The notes beneath the pieces were generated by a model. It did no database searches and was not told the DNA's origin. It worked only from the letters and a program-made list of their open reading frames with translations. The position numbers were made by a program, and so were the translations under genes. Positions 36,250 to 60,500 of a stretch of 64,000 nt of DNA are shown one piece after another (the stretch's first letter is position 1; each line of letters begins with the position of its first letter). Origin of the DNA: Branchiostoma belcheri (Eukaryota; Chordata; Leptocardii; Amphioxiformes; Branchiostomatidae); contig NW_017804609.1 in the NCBI RefSeq assembly GCF_001625305.1, positions 248,015 through 312,014 of the forward strand, in the 5' to 3' direction.

Positions 36250-36620
36250 ACATAAGGCCACACCGTCTTGATTTTATGGATATCATCCGCGCGCGCGTTG
36301 ATTTTCGTCTGTTCTAAAAAAAAAAGGTCACGTCCTCCGAGTCTCTGAGGCCTGGCTCTAGGCCTGGGTAGTCCATGGTAGTTAGCGACAATACGGAGCC
36401 GGTGGTAACTCTGGAGGATGGCACCCAGGCTACCGAAGCTCCAGTGCCTAATAAAAAATTCCAGCATGTGCCGGCTTGTAGTACACGTCGCAAATTCACA
36501 ATACCAGCTTTGTATTCCTGTGGTTTAGTAGCTTATTTATTTATTTCTTTATTCGCCCGCGCGCACCAGTTTGGGGGTCTTCAAAGGATGTCATCCATAA
36601 ACTTAAGCAGTTGTGGCCTA
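36250..36620. mobile_element. MITE family C, opposite orientation
   Basis: AAGGCCACACCGTCTTGATTTT at the left and a diverged mirror (CATAAACTTAAGCAGTTGTGGCC) at the right. The interior matches 34470-34740 in reverse. Confidence 0.7.
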
Positions 36621-36834
36621 ACGCCTGTTGGAGATGGCGGGACCACATTTTTCCGGAGATCAGAGTTCCGGTGTAACACATCAGTTTCGTTACAAACAAC
36701 ATTTATCTACGGCATTTGCCTACACGGGGCTGTAAATAAAGCTGAGATGTGCGACTCGGTCATTGGCCTGTAGGGTTAGGCCTGTACTTTAACTGGTAAA
36801 AAGCTTCGTTTAAAGTCACGCACCGGGGCTGAGC

Positions 36835-37160
36835 GATATCCGCCATTGGGTACGGCGAAAAAGTACAGGGTACGGCACGAATTACCGGGTACGGTTTGAA
36901 ATTTTCGCGGGTACGGCAACGAATTTCCGGGTACGACACGAATTACCGGGTACGGTTTGAAATTTTCGCGGGTACGGCACGAATTTCCGGGTACAGCACG
37001 AATTACCGGGTACGGCACGAATTACCGGGTACGGCACGAATTACCGGGTACGGCACGAATTACCGGGTACGGCACGAATTACCGGGTACGGCACGAATTT
37101 CCGGGTACGGCCAGAATTTTTGAGCGGGTGCGGCTTGAATTTCCGGGTACGGCTTGAAAG
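36835..37160. repeat. 19-base minisatellite, about 15 units
   Basis: GGGTACGGCACGAATTACC, with variants TTTGAAATTTTCGC. Both-strand open frames are artefacts of the repeat. Confidence 0.95.
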
Positions 37161-38270
37161 GAGTTTGATGGGGGTGAAAGTGTTCTGTTGTAAGTAAAAC
37201 AGAGATGTGTTGCTCGGTCATTGGCCTTTATGATTAGGTGTTATACTGTATTTAACAGGTACAAAGCGACGTGTAAAGTACGTGGTGCCGCTAGTCTGTT
37301 GTACATAAAACAGGGATATTCGACTCGGTCATTGGCAAGTAAGAATGAGGTGATATTTTGATGGCAATTCATCTGTGTTGGTCAGTGGTAGTAATCATTG
37401 TACAATGCTGAAAATCATCAAAATTTCAACGACCACTATCGCCTTCATCAGGATAGTTGAAGATCTTATCCTCGTGATCTCTTCTGTTGGAATAAAGTTC
37501 AGCATTGTACAACGAAGTGTTCTACTGTACTTGACAGGTACAAACCGTCCGTTTAAGATGCGTGGTCCCACTAGTCCTGCGGATCACCCAACTTTGTGAA
37601 AGCTACGATAAGGAGCTTCAGGCTTTCTCATGAAACAAACAGACCCCCCCAAAAAACTTCTAATATTTGATCTTTTGATCTGATTGATCTTCAAATCAGA
37701 CGCTAAACGCCGCCATACTGTACCCCTCCAGGGACGCTCCTTCTGAACATTAAAAGGAAACCTCCCCTGCTGACTCCTGTTTTGTGCAATTCATAAAAAC
37801 AAACTTCAAACACTTCCAGCTCCCAAGGTGTCCACATGAAAAGACTCTCAAAGAAAAGTGGCGGGCCGTTTCCTGCCGACTGATGTTGAACACTTCAAAG
37901 ACTCGGAGTATAAAATGCCCGCCGGAAAGTACTTAAAGCTAACCGCTTATCAAAAACAAACCTAACCGCCTGCTCACTTTCCGCAGCGTACTCAAACGTC
38001 TGCCAGGGTTTGTGGTGGGAATTGATAAACCACAAGTAGACGTCTAAAATCCACAACGGTCTGAAAACGCGTATGTATCATCCAAGCTCCCAAATTCCCA
38101 AATCCATTTGCTTAAGAGCATCCCCGCTAAGAAGATAGATATGGAATATTGGCGTTTGAGAAAATAACGCAAAGGAGCAGCTTGGATTTACTGTACTTCT
38201 TACTTCGTTTGAAAGTTCTGCTCAAGATTTACACGGGTTTATCTGTTTTAAAGATACTGCTACTTTTTCT
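37161..38270. other. Non-coding with a small inverted repeat
   Basis: ATTGTACAATGCTGAA at about 37395 and TTCAGCATTGTACAA at about 37499 form inverted ends of a ~120-base segment. No other feature. A possible continuation of the 38274-38521 gene could not be identified. Confidence 0.5.
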
Positions 38271-38273
38271 TAC

Positions 38274-38521
38274 CTCGTCCACGGGTAGTCTTTAGGGCCT
38301 GTCAGTTGAAAGAATCGCCTTCTCCATTCCTCTCGGTCTTGAAAGACCACCTCATCCTTAAGTCTGTACTTTGTACTGTAGAAAGATAATAAACATCGAT
38401 GATGCTTTTGGGCAAAGAAGGTATCGCGACTGACTAATCCACGAACGTATCTTTGGACGTACACATCATCTGACAGTTTCTCATATCTATCTAAATTTAT
38501 TCCTTGATACAATAAACAATA
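38274..38521 (-). CDS. Probable coding exon of an unidentified gene
   Basis: An open frame on the minus strand runs from after a TGA at 38522-38524 to a strong donor (ACGAG followed by GTAAGA) at 38274/38273. The encoded peptide looks like real protein: mixed composition, rich in Arg, Tyr and Trp, with segments such as DDVYVQRYVRGLVSRD and EEWRRRFFQLTGPKDYPW. No repeat family in the window shares it. No ATG is in frame; a possible acceptor lies near 38500-38510 (ATTGTATCAAG), so it may be an internal exon, or the start may be frameshifted. I do not recognise the family. A following exon on the minus strand below 38270 was not found with confidence. Confidence 0.4.
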
Positions 38522-39400
38522 TCATCAGCCATATACGTGTCATATTTTGTAATCTTTGTGATAAAGAATTTGGCAGTTGAATTCTCTAGCACAATATCTA
38601 TAATTAGATGAAAAAGGTTAGGAATACACCCACACGCTCTCGCTTACTGAAGTCTTAACGTGCTATGGGCACAGTTCAAAAGAGACATACTACGGCTGAC
38701 TAAAGTACTGCAATACGAGTTCTAGCAAACCTGTTTGTTGCCGCTTCCCGAAGTCACATACGTAGTATTACTATATAATAGAATAACACACCTTAGAATC
38801 AGCCCACGTTGTCTACAAATTGAAACGTGCTGACACCACAACACACCAGCCACTCAGACGCATTACAGCAGGCTGTATGATCGTCTTGCTGGGTGCCACA
38901 TAGCTATGTTATACTGTTGACATAGGGACATTGCTTGACAGTGTTACATCTACAAATCAAAGACACAAACACACAAAGTGCTTTGTACAAGTACAAGTCT
39001 TTATCAAGGTATTCCTCATTGAATAAGTACCAATACAAAAACTTTATCCTTACACTTTGACCACGTGTTTAAATTAACATCAAGTCAACATCCAGTACAA
39101 TATTTGTCAAAGGTTTCCTTGTTTCTTAGGTTTTTCAAAAGACAGAAGAAAAAACTGTTACTTTGAATCAGGTTTACAAATTTAACCAAAACTAGAACAT
39201 AACATTTTGCAAAGCAAATGCATAATGTTTACCTTCACATGATCTAGCCTATCAATCTAGTGCTTTTCATTCTTACTCAAAGACATTCACATACATGTAC
39301 ATACATAGTGCCCATCCCCTCCTACAGCTAAAATCTTAATATACAAGGAATTTCAAGAAACATTCTCCTAGACCTATCACATTTTGAGCCTTGTACACAC
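38522..39400. other. Non-coding, 3' flank of EFTUD2
   Basis: 39210-39330 belongs to a dispersed short repeat (TTTGCAAAGCAAATGCATAATG to AGTGCCCATCCCCTCC) also seen at 43586-43680, 47930-48100, 48345-48425 and, reversed, 59625-59820. Confidence 0.5.
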
Positions 39401-39406
39401 TATGAC

Positions 39407-39416
39407 TTTATTTATT
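39407..39416 (-). terminator. EFTUD2: EFTUD2 polyadenylation signal
   Basis: Two overlapping AATAAA hexamers on the minus strand (TTTATTTATT on plus) lie about 95 bases past the TAG stop at 39510. This implies a short 3' UTR ending near 39380-39400. Confidence 0.6.
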
Positions 39417-39509
39417 AGGAATGTTGCAAGATCACACAATGTATAGTGTCTTCTAAAGAGTAAGGGTCCAAATGGGGTTTGACATGATGCTTTGTTTGGA
39501 TGTGAGGCT

Positions 39510-51032
<11,523 letters not shown>

Positions 51033-51604
51033 GGTGATGACTTAAGCCTGCTGGTGAAGTACGTTAATCACATAAAAGTCATGACAATATTGAGTTTCTA
51101 ACTCATTATCTAATAAGTGAGGACTGATGATGCACTATTTAGGTTAGCGCGCTGGTGTCGTAAGCTGACTGACCGGCTTCGGTGGGGGTTGATTCCTGGC
51201 ATCCCATCAATCAGGGGTTTTCCTGTTTCTACTCGCTCCCAGTGTTTCATTTTGTATCCTCACTAGATAGCTTTATAACCTATGTACATCATGTATCCCT
51301 GCCACCTAACCCTAACGAACCTCAAGCCAAACTATACAATTAGGCCACATAGCTAGTTTAGCAGTCTGAATGTTAAATAAATTATGCTTGCTGTGGTTTA
51401 ATTAAGATCATCTAAAGTCGCACTGAAACCCGCAAGTGCAGTAGCATGCTTTGTGGATCCAAAACTTCTCTGCCCCCCTCCCCCTTTGGCTACAAAGAAC
51501 CATCCGAAACTCACACATTTCAAAACGTACACAACGTTTAAACATATCAACACAGGACCTGTATCTATACAGCAGCTCCTTGTACATTTTCATGCCGTTC
51601 TTAC

Positions 51605-51720
51605 CTGGAATTTACGGAATTTTCGTGTTTTTCCCGCAGTTTTTGTTCAGCAACACGCGTTGGTCCGACGATGCCTTCCCGCCATGCAGCGCGATAACCT
51701 CTGACCGACAAAACTAGGGA
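51605..51720 (-). promoter_or_regulatory. EFTUD2: EFTUD2 5' non-coding exon and promoter
   Basis: The coding exon's 5' end is an acceptor (CACCAGCAG) just upstream of 51047, leaving 15 bases of 5' UTR before the ATG. A strong donor (CCAG followed by GTAAGAACG) at 51605/51604 on the minus strand, with GC-richer sequence above it, fits the partner non-coding exon. The transcription start is inferred near 51700-51720, where composition changes; no TATA box is visible. The next gene runs the other way, so the promoter may be shared or close to a divergent one, but the neighbour's 5' UTR exon was not located. Confidence 0.55.
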
Positions 51721-54700
51721 CAGTACATATACTCTCTAGGAGGGGTATCATAACCTTACTAATGACACAAATTATGAAAAGTCATTCATATAAAAAGTCA
51801 TGAAAATGATATATGATTAACAATGTTACAATAGAGACACAACATTTGAATTTAATAAAAGTTAAGCACATTCATACATACCAACTACCAATAACGGTTG
51901 GTCCCTAATACTAATTGTATTTTGACCCGACAGTCCACATTCCCCATGTGGTCAATGATCACTGCATGTTTGTGATCATGTTTTCATTTTTTCCTCGCGT
52001 TTTCGCCGCAACAACAGCCCCTAAATACAGCTGACTACATGTGCGAATGACTGGAAAGGTAGTGTACAACTGTCTGTTCTCGATTTTAGCTTAGTTTCGA
52101 TGTTATTTCCTTGTATACGTAGAAGTTGGTCTTTACTTATTTACTAGGGTGTCAGAATGTTGACTATCTTTCTGAGTGTTTACTTAATTATTCCAAAGTT
52201 TGCGTGATTTTTAAGATGATCGGAAATATTTTGAGGTGAGTTTGTCAGTTTGTTAACCAGTTGTTTTGCGTTTCAACTACATGTAAGTTATGTTTATTGA
52301 TATCCAAAAACGTGTGTGATACTTGCGTTAGTATTTTATCTTAATATTTTGAGGTTGTAAGTTGTAACCTTCGTATTTCTGGTATTTGGTTCATAGTAGG
52401 CAATGTTGATTGAGTATTTCTAGAGACTATATTATGTACAGTACAGGACTACCAGTAGTTAAGCAAATTTAGTTATGCCTTAAATCTAGGTCACAGCTGT
52501 TCAATTAAAATTCAATTCAGAAAATGTGTCACATTAAATCTGTGCAAATGTGAAACATTGTACAATCTCAACACTTCACCACATTTTTCTAGCCCGTGAA
52601 GTTGAAGCTGTTTTCAATTTTACCTCCTTGATTTTATCTACAAATTGCAAGTTACATCAATACGTGATTATATTTGAAGCCTCCTTGCAACTATGTAACA
52701 TTAGGATTTTACAGTAGTAATTGTAGTGCCCGACAGTCAAGTAGTAAATTATACTGCTGTGGGGTCCCTGACACTGGGGTTGGCAGTAGTTGACTGGTCT
52801 TCACACCATGTTAAATATGTCCAGTGGGTTAACACGGACAAGGCTGCATTCTCTTAAGGGGGGGGGGTCTGCATGGGGGGGTCCCGACAACGCTGTACGC
52901 TGAATTCGGAAATCTCTCGATTACGCTTTACGATAAGTTCCAACTGGCTACAACACATTACGTAGAATTAAAATGGCGCATACGCTCTACGCAACATGCA
53001 TCAATTACACTCTACTTTGAATTAGAGAGGTCAGTCGCTCTACGTAGAATTAAAACGGCCGATTACGCTCTACGGAAAAGGGCTTGCGGTCCCCATAAAG
53101 GAATTAGGATTTCCTTGGTCTAACCCGACTTCTGTTGCCTGGCAGCTTTTGTGACGGTGTTAAGTAATAATACTAAAATTAATTCAAAAGTGCCCCATGG
53201 ATGACTACAGGTTCAGATCTCCTCACTAAGTACAGTAATTAATAATAATGTGCCTTTGTGCACAAACTATAGAGCAGGGTTCAACTGTTTTTTTAATTAC
53301 ATAAATCCACATTCTTATCAGTACCTGGCAGTCAACAGTAACCTGAGAAAGATTGATTTGCTGGAAACAGTAATTAACCTGGGAAACTCAGGATTTGAGA
53401 AGTCTTAAGTTTCATACATCATACTGACAACATGTCAAATGCAATCAAAACATGGTTCAGGCAGATGTACACTCCCACAAATACTGTTCATAACTCAATT
53501 TGTGCTACTCAAGAGTATTTGGGTGATTGGATGGTGAAAAACGTGCCAGAACAATTGATATACTGGGTACAAAGTTCAAAATCATGTACACGGCGCAGAA
53601 AATGTCTGGTTGGTTTGTTAAAACATGAACGCTGCTCTTGAAATATTACATCATGTGTACCACGTTTATTTGCACAGGCTTAACTGTGTAAACAGTATTC
53701 TGTAAATATAAGTGTATAGAAATCATTATTAGCAAAATTTAGGGTTGTTCCATATCTGGCCTTTTAATCAGTATTTTGAGGCGTTGTTATTGCAAAATCT
53801 ACATTAATTTATGACTTGTTTGGCACCAATGACTTAGAGTGAACACAGGATCAAATCTCTAAGGTATGGTTTTAGCTCCAGTGGCACGGCATTCTTAGCT
53901 TGACTCGTGTCCTTGTGGAAAAGGCACACAAGTCCAACTTCAAACAGCTTCCCTCACTTCTTTTGTCCTTAATTCTTAAGTCCTTAAAGATCTAATAGCA
54001 CCTTACTAGTAGTACTTCATTTCATTCTCACTCCACCCAGGTGCATGTGTATATGGGTACTTGACTTTGAATTTGGTTCAGGTCAAGTAAAAAGGTGCAT
54101 GTTGTAGGAAGGCATGCATCCATGGGCTCCACCTTCTGTTGTTTCGTGTGTGTCTCACTGCTTTATTGACATTCGCCCAGTCAGTGTGTATTTATACATG
54201 GGATAGAATTACAGCAAATTTCTCACTGACCGATGTTGTGAATTGTGTTCTTTCACAGTAAGCTTTTCACAGCAGGAAAATTGAATTTGAACCTAAAATG
54301 AACGGGGACAAAAACAAGTTGCATGTGTCTGATATAATGGGACACTCGCTACAGAGTGGCATTCAGTTATAAGTAGCAAATTTGCCTTGATAGGGGAAAG
54401 TGAAGTACTTGTTGTCACAATCGTTCCACTACAGACAATGGTACTACTGTAAGCGTAACAGTATTTCGTTACACTGAAAATGCATTTGACCTCGCAAGAG
54501 TTGCAATTCTTAAAAACAGTCAAAATAATTTTGTTTCCTTAAATTTTACAACAGACAGATCTAAGCCCTGCCCACCTCTGTCAAAACTTAGAAATGCAAA
54601 ATATGAATGTAGAAAGGCAATATTTGAAGAAATGCAGCCAACTTTTCATTGGGCAAACCACTAATTTCTGTGCTATCATTGGATGAACTGCTATTTTGTG

Positions 54701-55387
54701 ATAGAAAGTCAGGATCGGAGGTCTAAAGACAACAAGCTGTGTACATATAAATCACTGACATGGTTGGACAGTCATGTTTGCTTATGGGTGTAGCTCTGTA
54801 GGTGTAGGTGAGCCTACTAGTAGGCCTCTAGTCTTTCACATTCCTTGAATAAATTGTCAGTGACACAGGCCTAGGCTTTAACCAACCGTAACACATAAAT
54901 TTGTTGTTGTCATGTGGTATACCCAGCACTACAAAGAACACAGGAAGTGTTTGGGAGTAAGTACACCTGCGCTTGAGTGCACTTGAATGAACTTCAACTT
55001 CAACGTTTGCCACATGGACTCTCTTGATCTGAGTAACAGCTGTCTTTGTGTGCCACAGGTTGTTGTTGATGTGTTGGGAGAGAGGAGTTAAGGTTAGTTT
55101 CACCACGATTAGTTTTTTTGTTTCAGATTACCGGTAAGTTTTGTACAGTAAGTACATGTACAAGCTGTACATGTATAAGGCTGGACGATATTAGTGTAAG
55201 GTTTGATCCACCCACACCGGGAAGGACCCCTTAAGCTTAACTCTTTTCAATCAGTGTGGCTTTAACATAAATGGGGTGTGGCTTTCCCAAACACAGGACC
55301 TCCATTTACCGACTCCTATCTGAGGGATGTCCCTAACATATAAGCTAGGTACTCATTTCCACCTGAGTGAAGTGAGGACAGTCTTAT
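51721..55387. other. Intergenic region between the divergent genes
   Basis: No coding exon recognised. 52890-53095 holds a short repeated motif (ATTACGCTYTACG, TACGTAGAATTAAAAYGGC) in several copies. 54540-54720 is the dispersed repeat shared with 22040-22290. The sialyltransferase 5' UTR exon may lie here but has no unique signature. Confidence 0.5.
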
Positions 55388-56696
55388 TACCTTCGCCAAG
55401 AATTGGAGAAGGTTATGTTTTCCTGGCCGTGTGTGTGTCGGTGTGTGTGTGTGTCTGTCTGTCTGTCTGTCTGTCAACAGCATAACTCGAGAAAGCTTAT
55501 ATGGATTATCTTGATATTTGGTAGGTGGGTAGGTCTTGATGAGAGCTCGAACTGATTAGATTTTGGGCCCCCTGGCGGCTTGTCATGGTACTGCAGCTGA
55601 ACTTCCGGTTTTGATATCTCATGATCTAGACAAGCTAGGGTGACGAAATTTGGATGGCAGGTAGCTCTTGTGCTGGGAAAGAAGTGACGTGAGTTTGGGC
55701 CCCCTAGCAGCTTGCTCTGGAACTGCAGGGGGGTTTAAAGGACAAATAGTGATGCATACCTAAACCCAATTTCAGGTTCAGGTCCGGATTCAAGTCCAGA
55801 GGTTTAGGTTCAGGTCCGGACTTAAGTCCGGACCTAAACCCATGGCATATACAAAATCGCATGTTGGCAACCTTGCAATGTTGTCTGGGTGAAACTTTGG
55901 CCACATAACATGGAGGCTGGTACTTGACGATGCCCGATGGCAATGTTTTCTTCATTTTGCAGCAAAGATTTTGGAATCTACGGAAGGTTTTAGGTGGTTT
56001 AAAAAGAAAAGGGGTATGTGAAATGGTCTTTTATGGTAATAAGTCCGGACTCGGTTCTTGACTTTTAGGTTTTTTTGGACTTGAACCTAAACATTTTACA
56101 AGTCCGGATCCAAGTCCAGTGAACCGGTATGCACCACTAAGGACAAATGTTTAAAGGAGGATAACTCAAGAACCGATTGATGGATCATCATGATTTTTGG
56201 TATGTAGGTAGCTTGAGTAATGCTTGACATAATGATATTACAATTATGCAAATATGGATGTAATTTGCATAATTAATGAGGAAATTCTATTAATCAGCTG
56301 CATTCCATGATAGGAAGTTCAAGCTTGCGACATATGTTATTAACAACGAGAGAAACACAGGCAGATATCGATTATGCAAATGAAGACATAATTTGCATAA
56401 TTAATGAGAAAATGTTATAATTGCATAGTGGTAACTGCCTGGAATTTTATACTTGGGGTGTTTGAAGTTTAGTGAAGGTGAACATAATTTAACATAACTT
56501 ATTCAAATAAGGACCTCATTTGCATAATATATGAGGAAATGCTATAATGACATTCTTTGTTAAAATAAGACTGTTGGTGGAGATTATGATCAACATATAA
56601 TTCATGCAATTGCGGATCCTATTTGCATAATCAGGGGGATTAATACATTGTATATAAGTTCTTATTCATAAAAGCTAACATCATTTGGCGAAGGTA
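55388..56696. mobile_element. 1.3 kb element with 12-base perfect TIRs, host of a nested MITE
   Basis: TACCTTCGCCAA at 55388-55399 is mirrored exactly by TTGGCGAAGGTA at 56685-56696. The interior has a (GTGT)(CTGT)n tract, repeated AACTCGAGAA/AACTCAAGAA blocks with a TTTGGTAKGTRGGTAG motif, and several TTTGCATAATTAATGAG motifs. No transposase frame is seen, so it is non-autonomous. It is split by the insertion at 55747-56139. Confidence 0.8.
55747..56139. mobile_element. Nested hAT-type MITE with 8-base target-site duplication
   Basis: The ends TAGTGATGCATACC and GGTATGCACCACTA are inverted repeats with one mismatch. The element is flanked on both sides by AGGACAAA (55739-55746 and 56140-56147). 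An 8-base duplication and TAGTG ends are the hallmark of hAT elements. The interior is built of GGTCCGGA/AAGTCCGGA short repeats in both orientations and has no open frame. Confidence 0.85.
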
Positions 56697-57508
56697 TGAG
56701 ATCGTGGAACTCTAGTATAATTATAAAGTGCCAAGAGAGTCAATATGGCACACCTTGAAGTTGATTTAGTCCTCTCATGTGCACTAGTGCAGGTGCACTT
56801 ATCCCCAAATGCTTCCTTTAAGTACTGCGTATATCACATGACAACAAGATTGATGATGGCAGGATTCAAACCCAGGACCTCTCGGTTCTGAACCAAACAC
56901 TCTACCGATACCCCGCACGACCCCATGTACCACTGTGACTTTAACTTTATTAGGATCCATAAATTAGCTTTATCTCAGCTAACAATGTACCCTTCACTCA
57001 CTCACACTCACACTCACTATCTGGTTTAGCATCTGTTGTTCCCGACTTCCGAGGGTTAGACGTCCTTGCACTGTAATACTCAGAGGCTTGATGGCAGCCT
57101 GACTTGCCTCTGTCCTGTGGGTTGACGTTATGTAGGTTCATGTGGTGGAAGTCCTCCCTTACATTCAATTTGTCAAACCATTAATTTTCTTCTTTGGTTG
57201 ACCACGAGGGTTTGGGCCATTTTTCACTGTCCAATCTTTGAAGGTGGCTATACCATCTCCCTATATCCTAAAACGTTATGGACTTCAAGCCTAGTTCTTA
57301 GCTGTTTAGTTTACTGGCTGTCAGCCAGTGCTGTGGCCGTCGCTAAAGCACATTAATTCTTGTTGTATGTATGTGTTTATAAATATAATGTGTGGAGCAC
57401 AGCATCTGAGGTGAATTTGCTGCCTTCACGTATGTTGCTGTTGCAAGTTGAAATTCGACTAAAGAAATTTCCCTCATGTTTTATCCGCAGGAGTTCTAAG
57501 GAGGCAGG
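56697..57508. other. Intergenic, with a tRNA-derived SINE at 56850-56935 (minus)
   Basis: The minus strand at 56850-56935 reads GGGGTCGTGCGGGGTATCGG, TAGAGTGTTTGG, then CTGGGTTTGAATCC. This is a tRNA-like A box, anticodon-type stem and B box without a matching acceptor stem. 57000-57070 is a dispersed repeat shared with 44195-44300 (CTTCCGAGGGTTAGAC). The 57490 acceptor marks the start of the first coding exon. Confidence 0.5.
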
Positions 57509-60500
57509 ATGCCGCGGCCGTCAGTAAAGCTGCTCGCTGCCGTTGCAGCGGGGGTTGTCGTGTACGCTCTGGTCCATATCGGCTTTGTCACTTTCACTGC
57601 AGTCAACACCAAGACTAAACAGGTAAGCAGCACTTATTAATACTTAAGAACTGGTGGACATAAACAAAATAGCAAAGGACCTTGGGGTGAAAGTTTATGT
57701 GTTGGTTTACTTCATTATGACCTTGGGATTTATAGTAAATTATACTCTTTTTGATAAGTGTGGTGGGTTTTTTTAACAATTGCTGAGACAATAGCTCTAC
57801 ACAAAACATGAGACCTATATTTGAAGTCTCTGACAGAAGTTACTCATTTGCACCTGAATGAAGTGAGGAAATTCATGTAAATCCTAAAGGGCCTTTCCCA
57901 AGGGCACAACAGATTTGAACTCAGAAACTCCTCATTCCTTGGCAAACGCTCAAACCATCATGCCACCTGATGTCACAAGTGGTATTAATAATGGTTCACT
58001 TTTCCAGCTAAGACTTTGTTAATATGATCCAATCTGTTGTCCTTCCCCAGGCAGTCCTAGCCAGGAGGAAGTTTGAACTACAGGCAGCAGGAGACTCCGA
58101 TGTGCCCAGTGGGGATGTGGAGAAACTTCGGGAGATTGCCAGGGTGCTCGGATATCCCAAGTCAGTATTACTGTATAACAAGGCTGCACAGCATACTGTA
58201 AATCATATTTGTGGTACTGTTATTTTTCATGGTCACTTCTGTACCACAAATTTACCATTTAACCACAAAAAAATAATTAGCCGACTTTCTATTTCTTCTG
58301 CACTTGTATACACATGTATTTCTGCAAACATCTCCATTTTTCTCAGACCGCGAATATACAGTGTAGATAGTAGTAGATAATTTGGCTTCAACTTTTTTTT
58401 GGAAGTAGAGGAAGACGAATAGAATTTAACTGGAAGATAAAATTTTCCTGTCCCAGGGTCTCCGTGCAGGGTGACACGATCTCTCAGAAGCTGCTGATTA
58501 TGGTGAAGCTACTGGAGGAGTATCAAACACTGGGCAGCAGTGAACAGGTGGGTGGGGAGGGGGTGAAGTTAAGCATGTTGGCAGTTCTAAACCTGTAATA
58601 TATTTAATACTGTGCATAGCTCTTCAACAGAATGTCTTAATACATGTTAGGTTGTATTTAAGGATGACATCCTGTCTATAGTTTTAAAATGTTGTGTCAG
58701 AAAAGATATCGCTTGCAACGGCAAAATTCTCAATGCAACATTGACTAAACATCCAAAAGAAACCATGAAAAATCTGTACATGTGACTGTGACTTTACAAA
58801 TTTTCAACCATGATTTCTTCCCTCAAAGACTTTGTAACCACCTCCCCACAGGTTGCTAAGGACTACCTTCACAAGATAGAAGTGATCATCCACTCAGAAA
58901 ACCTCCCTCCTCAACAACAGGACAAAAAGACTACAGTTAACTTATCAGAGGGAATCTCAATAGAAACTGACGAAGAAAGAATAAAAAAGGAACAGAAAGA
59001 TGCAGAAGACAAAAAGAAGGAGCAACCTGCTGATACAAAGGATAAGAAGGAAGAGAAAAAAGAAGATGTAAAAGAGAAGAAAGAAGAAAGTGAAGATTTA
59101 AAAATGGCGCTGTCTAAGTTGAGGCCGCCAAAAGATGAGCTACCGGCACTGCCAAGAAAATCGCCTCCACTGAAGGAAGCTACTTTCACCAAAGATTGGG
59201 AATTTACTCCTTCTGTAAGTATGAATATGAATTAATGAAACAAAGAGACAAACAAGCATTTTACAATGATTTGTGTTGTGATGACTGATGTTAATTATGA
59301 TGATGACTGTCAATAAAAAGTGATAATGACAAACATGTAATATAGACAGTAACAGTACTGTAACAGTAACTATCATGACAATTTTTCTTCCTACCATTTA
59401 CAACAATTGATTGATGATATTACAGCAATACAGCCTCACATGGACATACACATACACAACACACCAGTATTTGAGAGGTATTGCAAGGTGGTCTACACAC
59501 AACTCTTTAAGGTAATCAACACATGACTGCAGGTACATGTAACGGAGCTTAAGGTGTGTAAGGTAGAAATGGTTTGTAGTACACATTATGCAATATGTTC
59601 AATGTAGACACCATTGTTGTTGTTGTTGGATCACATTATGTAGCAAGTGGCAGGACAGAGGTGGAGGGGCTGGTCACCATATAAATTGTATATGAATGTG
59701 TTTGAGTAAAAATAAACAGATCAGTAAACTGTTACAGTGTAGTTTCTTGCAATTGGGATAGACCATGTGGAGGTTAACATAATGTAAAACATGTATTTGC
59801 TTTGGAAATGTAGTTTCTAGTTACATAATTATATTATATTATAACTGCCTTGAATCTAGAACTGTGTGACGACCATCATGGATAAGGTAGAAGACTCAGA
59901 GTGGTTTGGGGAGAGGTACATGGAGAACATCAAGGTTTTCCTGGACAGTGAAGACGTGAACAGTGCAGAACAGTTTAACAAGCTACAACTGTACGGTCTG
60001 CCGTTTGGGTTCAGGGCTCAGAAGAGAGAAGGTAAGCTTTAAGAGCTTGTTCCCTTATTTTCTATACATGTTACAGTGTTTTGTACTCTTATATGTTTTG
60101 TACTCTAATATAAATATTGACATTATTATATGATTTGTGATTATCATGAGAACAGAAACTGATGAACTTTGTGTAAATAAGTTTTGTTCTTGATTTTGTT
60201 GTATATTGATATACATGTACATATTTTGAATAGAAAAAGGGTAAATGTTAGTATCTAACTATAACTTCTGCCTTCAATTTTAGTCCTTTTATAATTTTTT
60301 TTTGTATCACAGACTGAGGAGCCGTTAGTATAATATCATATATGAGTGGTAAGAAAATGTGTGTTTGTATAATATTATGTATGATATTTATACACTGCAT
60401 TCTTATGGACATTTGACAAATTACACAATCATAAACTCATATCTAGTACTATTACAATGTAGCAATAAGCAATGAGTCAGCAGTGTTATAACAATTAACA

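Noticed and set aside
36776-37157. Arginine/tyrosine-rich repeated frames
   Set aside because: Both strands are open because of a 19-base minisatellite.
56850-56935. tRNA-Leu(CAG)-like cloverleaf on the minus strand
   Set aside because: The anticodon and T arms are plausible but the acceptor ends do not pair; called a tRNA-derived SINE.
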